Source: Candidatus Moraniibacteriota bacterium (GTDB lineage: Bacteria; Patescibacteriota; Minisyncoccia; Moranbacterales; UBA2206). Taken from it: a stretch of DNA of 9,690 nucleotides. Numbering within the stretch: the stretch's first letter is position 1; the number at the start of each line of letters is the position of its first letter. The notes beneath the pieces were generated by a model. It had not been told where the DNA came from. It searched no databases and saw nothing but the letters and a program-made list of their open reading frames with translations. The translations under genes were made by a program, and so were the position numbers. Location of the stretch: assembly GCA_003534085.1 (NCBI GenBank), contig DQBY01000027.1:1-9690 (forward strand). Direction: 5' to 3'. This document shows positions 1 to 2,703 of this stretch, piece after piece.

Positions 1-76
1 CGAAAGCGAGATTCGCTACGCTGAATACAAACTCCGCTGAAGAGCAAATTAAATATCAATAAAGCAAACAGATAAA

Positions 77-307
77 ATGCATTATGTCTATAGCTTAAAA
101 TGCAAAGAAGGTTATTATATTGGCTGTACTGATGATCTAAAAGACAGAATTAATCGGCATGCAAAAGGCAACGTGCCCGCAACTGCAAACAGATTACCCA
201 TCAAATTGGAATTTTATCTTGCAATTGAAAATAAGTACAAAGCATTTGAATTTGAAAAATATTTAAAGTCCGGCTCTGGAAGAGCATTCACAAAAAAACA
301 TTTCTAA
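77..307 (+). CDS. Small GIY-YIG nuclease-domain protein (76 aa)
   Basis: This is a single-domain GIY-YIG protein, the fold used by UvrC, homing nucleases and the short YhbQ/UPF0213-type proteins. The YVY of residues 3-5 stands for the GIY strand and YYIG (13-16) for YIG. The family's catalytic Arg is R24 in DRINRH, with H28 behind it, and the metal-binding Glu is E60 in FEKYLKSGSG. All the expected active-site residues are therefore present, and nuclease activity is plausible. The length matches the usual 75-95 aa of the stand-alone family. No Shine-Dalgarno sequence precedes the ATG. The stop codon lies 6 bases before a broken tRNA 5' piece (314-330) and about 40 bases before an intact tRNA-Arg, the same position as the second GIY-YIG gene at 9417. 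Whether it is a mobile homing nuclease or a housekeeping protein cannot be told from sequence alone; the tRNA context favours a mobile role. Confidence 0.85.
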   Translation: MHYVYSLKCKEGYYIGCTDDLKDRINRHAKGNVPATANRLPIKLEFYLAIENKYKAFEFEKYLKSGSGRAFTKKHF

Positions 308-313
308 AAAAAC

Positions 314-340
314 GCGCTTATAGCTCAGTGTACCCGCGCA
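314..340 (+). pseudogene. 5' fragment of a tRNA gene
   Basis: GCGCTTA (acceptor-like), TA and GCTCAGTG (D-stem and start of D-loop) follow the standard 5' layout of a bacterial tRNA. The sequence then breaks into TACCCGCGCA, which cannot close the D-stem. The acceptor half GCGCTTA is exactly complementary to TAAGCGC at 583-589, the end of another broken piece. The two may be separated halves of one tRNA, split by the material between them. It is a fragment and not a working gene. Confidence 0.55.
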
Positions 341-349
341 TTAAAATTT

Positions 350-422
350 GCTCTCGTAGCTCAGTGGATAGAGCGTCTGGTTGCGGTCCAGAAGGTCGCA
401 GGTTCGATTCCTGCCGAGAGCA
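350..422 (+). tRNA. tRNA-Arg (anticodon GCG)
   Basis: A complete cloverleaf can be drawn. The acceptor GCTCTCG (350-356) pairs with CGAGAGC (415-421). The D-stem is GCTC/GAGC with a GG-containing loop. The anticodon stem TCTGG (376-380) pairs with CCAGA (388-392) around the loop TTGCGGT. The T-stem is GCAGG/CCTGC with loop TTCGATT, and the discriminator is A422. CCA is not encoded, so it must be added by the CCA-adding enzyme. Anticodon GCG reads CGC and, by wobble, CGU as arginine. Most bacteria use ACG, deaminated to ICG by TadA, so GCG is unusual. The gene lies among broken tRNA pieces, one of which is a partial copy of itself (457-540). Confidence 0.93.
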
Positions 423-456
423 CAGAAAATCGCAAATTTAATACGGGGCAAGTGCC

Positions 457-548
457 GCGTCTGGTTGCCCGCCTCGCGTCGACAAGCGGTCTCCGCGAGT
501 CGAGGCGGGCGGTCCAGAAGGTCGCAGGTTCGATTCCTGCTAAGGACA
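457..548 (+). pseudogene. Partial tRNA-Arg copy interrupted in the anticodon by a palindrome
   Basis: Bases 457-467 match tRNA-Arg 373-383 and bases 510-540 match 384-414 exactly. The copy therefore holds the anticodon arm, variable loop and T-arm of the neighbouring tRNA-Arg. Between them, after the first anticodon base, sits a 42-bp palindromic element (468-509). The acceptor and D-arm are missing, and the 3' end is TAAGGAC-A instead of CGAGAGC-A, so the 3' end comes from another tRNA or has been replaced. It cannot fold as a tRNA. Confidence 0.8.
468..509. repeat. GC-rich 42-bp palindromic element, copy A (in a tRNA-Arg pseudogene)
   Basis: The ends CCCGCCTCG (468-476) and CGAGGCGGG (501-509) are perfect inverted repeats. 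The interior contains GTCGAC and CTCCGCGAG. Its reverse complement matches the element at 9362-9406 over both arms, from the end through ACTCGCGGAGAC on one side and TCGACGCGAGGCGGG on the other; only the central loop (6 versus 9 bases) differs. It splits an otherwise exact tRNA-Arg copy, so insertion into existing DNA is directly visible. No coding capacity is seen, so any mobilising enzyme must act in trans. Confidence 0.85.
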
Positions 549-561
549 CAAAGAAAAAATT

Positions 562-592
562 GGTGCGGGGTGAAATTCCTGCTAAGCGCACA
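562..592 (+). pseudogene. 3' fragment of a tRNA gene
   Basis: GCGGG-like sequence, a degenerate T-loop, TTCCTGC and TAAGCGC-A-CA (583-592) resemble a T-arm plus the 3' acceptor strand of a tRNA. Bases 576-595 repeat 535-554 with only two differences, so two 3' tRNA ends lie in tandem after the intact tRNA-Arg. TAAGCGC pairs perfectly with GCGCTTA at 314-320. No complete tRNA can be built from the local sequence. Confidence 0.55.
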
Positions 593-600
593 AAGAGGAA

Positions 601-630
601 GAGGCTGTTTTTTTAAACAGCCTCTTTTTT
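601..630 (+). terminator. Rho-independent terminator after the tRNA cluster
   Basis: GAGGCTGTTT (601-610) and AAACAGCCTC (615-624) form a 10-bp stem with a TTTT loop, followed by six T and more T-rich sequence. On the + strand it ends transcripts from the tRNA cluster. It overlaps the last codons of the minus-strand gene that ends at 613, so it may also help end that transcript, though the minus-strand U-tract is weak. Confidence 0.85.
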
Positions 631-918
631 GATTTTGATTTTATCAAATTTCGCAAGGATCTCATGGAAATAGTCCCGGCCTCCGCAATACGGATGACTG
701 TTTAGCCACTCATAGTATGCAGCAACCTCTTTTCCCAAAAGACACTCGTACTCCCATGTCCCTTCGTCGTAAGCACCCAATTTTTCTTGGGAAAGCCTGA
801 TCCGATCATTCAGATCTTCATGCTTTTTCATTTCCATCTTCCATTTTTTGTGCGACCTCCTCACATACCAAACAGCAGCCGCAATACAAGCAAGATACCA
901 AAGGAACCACTTTATCAT
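613..918 (-). CDS. Small membrane-anchored hypothetical protein (101 aa)
   Basis: I do not recognise this protein. Residues 2-18 (IKWFLWYLACIAAAVWY) form one N-terminal membrane segment, followed by a basic stretch (RRSHKKWKMEMKK), so the bulk should lie in the cytoplasm. The rest is charged and mostly helical (about 25-75), with aromatic and Cys/Gly residues in HPYCGGRDYFHEIL near the C-terminus. The start is supported by a strong ribosome site, AAAAGGAGGTGGG, at 922-934. This site overlaps the stop codon of the upstream aminotransferase gene (933-935), so the two genes form one transcript and may be translationally coupled. The end of the gene runs into the terminator hairpin at 601-624. 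Function is unknown. Confidence 0.75.
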   Translation of the reverse strand: MIKWFLWYLACIAAAVWYVRRSHKKWKMEMKKHEDLNDRIRLSQEKLGAYDEGTWEYECLLGKEVAAYYEWLNSHPYCGGRDYFHEILAKFDKIKIKKEAV

Positions 919-932
919 TATCCCACCTCCTT

Positions 933-1772
933 TTAATATTTTTTCACAAAATCAGAAAATAATTCCATCATTATTTTCGTATTCTCTCCAACTTTCCCGT
1001 TGCCGACTTTTTCCCCATCAATCTTTACGATCGGGACAATATCCTTGTTGGTAGCCGTGATAAAAACTTCGTCGGCGGAAAACAACTCCTCCTCCAAGAT
1101 AGCTCTTTCCTCAATCTTAATTTTATTTTTCTTTGCCAGCTTCACGACCAAGTTCCTTGTCGTGCCAAGAAGAATGCCGTTTTTTGTTGTTATGAGTTTT
1201 CCTTTTTTAAAAATAAAAAAGTTGCTGCTTGAAGCCTCTGATACTTTTCCATTTTTGACGTAAATAATTTCCAAGCAATTGCTTCTCTTCTTTTTTTTAT
1301 GGCTCCTTATGGCTTCGACATAATTCGTTATTTTTGCAACAGGGATCTGCCTTTCAAATTCAAGAGTCATGATCGCCGCGCCCGAAGTAAAAATTTTTTC
1401 CGGCAATCCGTGAAATTCTTCGATCAAAATATAACAAGTCAGCTTTTTGTTCGGCAAAAATCGAGGCGCGTCCAAGGCCTCTCCTCCGGTCAAGACCGTC
1501 CTGATGGAAGATTCCTTAAATTTATTTTTTTTCAATAGCACTTTCAAAATTTTTTCATATTCCGCAAAACTGAATGGCAGTTTCAGATTCAGCTCCTTGG
1601 CGGAATTTTTCAAACGCACAAAATGCTCCTTCAGAAGAAAAGGCTTGCCGTTGACTGTCCGCATCACGTCAAAAACTCCGTACCCGCGAAGAAGGCCGAT
1701 GTCATATGGACTGATCTTAATCTTGTCCACGGTCGTAATCCGGCCCTGGAAATAGCAATGGTTTTTATCCAT
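933..1772 (-). CDS. PLP-dependent class IV aminotransferase (branched-chain / D-amino acid / ADC-lyase family)
   Basis: At 279 aa it has the usual length for fold-type IV PLP enzymes (IlvE, D-amino acid aminotransferase, PabC). The Schiff-base lysine is K147 in PVAKITNY. The pyridine-nitrogen Glu is E179 in the family signature KVSEASSSNFF, and GILLGTTRN (199-207) is the phosphate-binding turn. YDIGLLRGYGVFDVMRT (23-39) is the conserved N-terminal block. These enzymes move an amino group from amino acids to 2-oxoacids, or cleave aminodeoxychorismate, in the cytoplasm. The sequence alone does not choose among these, so no symbol is given. A run of lysines (159-162) follows the catalytic region. 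The ATG sits directly after a promoter with no room for a leader, so the mRNA looks leaderless. It is followed closely by the 101-aa membrane protein gene. Confidence 0.88.
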   Translation of the reverse strand: MDKNHCYFQGRITTVDKIKISPYDIGLLRGYGVFDVMRTVNGKPFLLKEHFVRLKNSAKELNLKLPFSFAEYEKILKVLLKKNKFKESSIRTVLTGGEALDAPRFLPNKKLTCYILIEEFHGLPEKIFTSGAAIMTLEFERQIPVAKITNYVEAIRSHKKKKRSNCLEIIYVKNGKVSEASSSNFFIFKKGKLITTKNGILLGTTRNLVVKLAKKNKIKIEERAILEEELFSADEVFITATNKDIVPIVKIDGEKVGNGKVGENTKIMMELFSDFVKKY

Positions 1773-1778
1773 AAAATG

Positions 1779-1807
1779 AGTATACTAAATTACCAGCCAG
1801 AGCTCAA
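1779..1807 (-). promoter_or_regulatory. Promoter of the aminotransferase unit (leaderless geometry)
   Basis: On the minus strand TTGAGC (1802-1807), 17 bases and TATACT (1779-1784) form a good sigma70-type promoter. Only six bases (CATTTT) separate the -10 from the ATG at 1772. Transcription should therefore start at or next to the A of the start codon. Confidence 0.7.
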
Positions 1808-1810
1808 CTC

Positions 1811-1838
1811 TTGACAAAGAATTTTCCTCTGTTATAAT
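1811..1838 (+). promoter_or_regulatory. Consensus sigma70 promoter of a candidate small RNA
   Basis: TTGACA (1811-1816), 16 bases and TATAAT (1833-1838) match both consensus boxes fully. It is back to back with the aminotransferase promoter, with three bases between the two -35 boxes. Transcription would start near 1845, just ahead of the inverted repeat at 1856. No coding sequence follows before the terminator at 1943. Confidence 0.8.
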
Positions 1839-1844
1839 TCCTTA

Positions 1845-1976
1845 GCTACTTTGATGGGAATCGTGGCAAAAGTAAAAGAGTTAAGATGTTGCCTCCCTCC
1901 CCCTCGATTGATTTTAACCTTTTATCGCCACGATTCCCGCCCCCCTTTTGCAAATACTTGCAGAAGGGATTTTTTT
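1845..1976 (+). ncRNA. Candidate small RNA with CU-rich (anti-Shine-Dalgarno-like) loop
   Basis: A consensus promoter and a strong terminator delimit a transcript of about 130 nt with no credible ORF. GGGAATCGTGGC (1856-1867) pairs perfectly with GCCACGATTCCC (1927-1938). Inside it AAAAG (1874-1878) pairs with CTTTT (1919-1923), and GTTAAGAT (1880-1887) pairs with ATTTTAAC (1911-1918) with one G-U pair. The result is one long hairpin. The 23-nt loop (1888-1910) holds GCCTCCCTCCCCCTC, which can pair with GGAGG-type ribosome sites. I do not recognise a known family: it lacks the SRP, RNase P and tmRNA signatures, and a 6S-like bubble is not evident. A regulator that masks ribosome sites is an inference from the loop. 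Confidence 0.65.
1943..1976 (+). terminator. Rho-independent terminator of the candidate small RNA
   Basis: CCCTTTTGCAA (1943-1953) and TTGCAGAAGGG (1958-1968) form an 11-bp stem with one G-U pair and an ATAC loop. Seven T follow at 1970-1976. Confidence 0.85.
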
Positions 1977-1983
1977 ATTCTAT

Positions 1984-2012
1984 TTGACATTTTAAGCTTT
2001 TTCTAATATACA
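1984..2012 (+). promoter_or_regulatory. Promoter of the 85-aa protein gene
   Basis: TTGACA (1984-1989), 17 bases and TATACA (2007-2012) give a near-consensus promoter. Start would be near 2019, leaving a leader of about 108 nt before the ATG at 2128. The leader is purine-rich, contains a small hairpin AAAGTA/TACTTT (2070-2087) and an AAGGAGG at about 2055 with no start codon in range. GGGAGG ahead of the real ATG is the working ribosome site. Confidence 0.7.
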
Positions 2013-2127
2013 TAATACATAGATATTCGGGGGAATAATCTAAAAAAAGAAAGAAGGAGGAATTTTATCAAAGTAGCGAAGTACTTTAATTTTGTTGAGG
2101 AGAGAAAATCAATCGGGAGGATAGTAA

Positions 2128-2385
2128 ATGTCAAAGAAATCACAGAAAGAGATAACGCCAGCAAAATCAAAGGAGCCATCACAATCCGGAATTAAACGAT
2201 TTGCTCATCCAGTCAGAGTTGACGTAATGATTGGCTCAAGAATGGCTCTCGGGATTGACCCGGAGTCCAAGGATGTCCTCCTTAAAAAAGGAGGCAGCAG
2301 CAGTGATACCTACACGGTAGCCATGTCAGACATTATGGCTGACAGCAAAGAAAGACTGCTCACCGCCGCTCAACAGCTCATATAG
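2128..2385 (+). CDS. Hypothetical protein (85 aa)
   Basis: I do not recognise this protein. The first 25 residues are Lys/Ser/Pro-rich and probably disordered. From about residue 26 a more ordered part follows, FAHPVRVDVMIGSRMALGI (25-43), then SKDVLLKKGG, a Ser-rich turn and a C-terminal helix MADSKERLLTAAQQLI. No signal peptide or membrane segment is seen. The start is well supported: GGGAGG lies seven bases before the ATG, and a good promoter with a long leader lies upstream. It is a single-gene unit ended by the terminator at 2440. A strong own promoter, an SD site and a terminator argue that it is a real, probably well-expressed gene. No function is assigned. Confidence 0.8.
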   Translation: MSKKSQKEITPAKSKEPSQSGIKRFAHPVRVDVMIGSRMALGIDPESKDVLLKKGGSSSDTYTVAMSDIMADSKERLLTAAQQLI

Positions 2386-2404
2386 CACTTTTTATTTTCA
2401 TACG

Positions 2405-2430
2405 GTAAGGCGGACATTTGTCCGCCTTAC
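2405..2430. repeat. 26-base perfect inverted repeat after the 85-aa gene
   Basis: GTAAGGCGGACA (2405-2416) is followed by its reverse complement TGTCCGCCTTAC (2419-2430) with only TT between. There is no T-run behind it, so it is not a classic terminator. It could protect the 3' end of the mRNA or be another small palindromic repeat; the true terminator follows ten bases later. Confidence 0.7.
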
Positions 2431-2439
2431 TAAAGATTT

Positions 2440-2470
2440 AAAAGCTCTCAAATCCTTGAGGCTTTTTTTA
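2440..2470 (+). terminator. Rho-independent terminator of the 85-aa gene
   Basis: AAAAGCTCTCAA and TTGAGGCTTTT pair around ATCC with one bulged base, followed by a run of seven T. Confidence 0.75.
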
Positions 2471-2490
2471 TTCCCAAAATGTATCATATA

Positions 2491-2632
2491 TCATTGCGAG
2501 CGAAGTGATTCCGCCTTAGCGGAAGAACGAAGCGCGGCAATCTCGTTACAATAGCTCACAAGACAATATATTACTTTGTTGGCACCTATGAGATTGCCGC
2601 GGTCGTTCCGCGGCGGAACTCCCTCGCAATGA
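2491..2632. repeat. MITE-like palindromic repeat (142 bp)
   Basis: The ends TCATTGCGAG (2491-2500) and CTCGCAATGA (2623-2632) are perfect inverted repeats. Pairing continues inward through GCGGCAATCTCG (2534-2545) and GAGATTGCCGC (2590-2600), and through the GCGGAA-type blocks. The ATTGCGAGCGAAG...GCAATCTC pattern resembles a palindromic repeat type I know from several bacterial genomes. No ORF is encoded. The right end supplies a false ATG (2629) in frame with recG; the true recG start is downstream. Confidence 0.8.
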
Positions 2633-2653
2633 CATTTCTATTTCCTCTTTACA

Positions 2654-2681
2654 CTTTCTTCTTTCTTCTTTCTTCTTTCTT
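2654..2681. repeat. Four perfect copies of a 7-bp unit upstream of recG
   Basis: CTTTCTT is repeated four times without error, ending 10 bases before the -10 box of recG and covering the expected -35 position (2669-2674, TTTCTT). Such repeats can change copy number by slippage. Confidence 0.85.
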
Positions 2682-2691
2682 AATCCTGATT

Positions 2692-2697
2692 TATACT
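2692..2697 (+). promoter_or_regulatory. Probable -10 box of recG (leaderless geometry)
   Basis: TATACT is followed by six bases (CTAATC) and the ATG at 2704, the same geometry as the aminotransferase gene at 1772. No ribosome site precedes the ATG, and the -35 is poor (TTTCTT inside the 7-bp repeats). Confidence 0.5.
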
Positions 2698-2703
2698 CTA
2701 ATC

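Noticed and set aside
468..509. Palindrome in the tRNA-Arg copy as a tRNA intron
   Set aside because: The acceptor and D-arm are missing, so no tRNA could be restored by splicing. The palindrome lacks group I features.
361..591. Minus-strand ORF across the tRNA cluster (contains repeated AGIEPATFWTA)
   Set aside because: It is the antisense of tRNA-Arg and its partial copy. The repeated peptide reflects repeated tRNA sequence, not a protein family.
381..632. Plus-strand ORF through the tRNA cluster (SRRSQVRFLPRAQ type)
   Set aside because: It is a readthrough of tRNA-Arg, the palindrome and the terminator, with no ribosome site.
1845..1976. 6S RNA or SRP RNA
   Set aside because: No large symmetric bubble of 6S type and no SRP GGAAG/GCAGCC tetraloop region. 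The loop is CU-rich instead.
2629..2703. Longer recG with 25 extra hydrophobic residues (signal-peptide-like)
   Set aside because: The ATG is the end of a palindromic repeat and the codons are the CTTTCTT array. RecG is cytoplasmic and family similarity starts near 2704.
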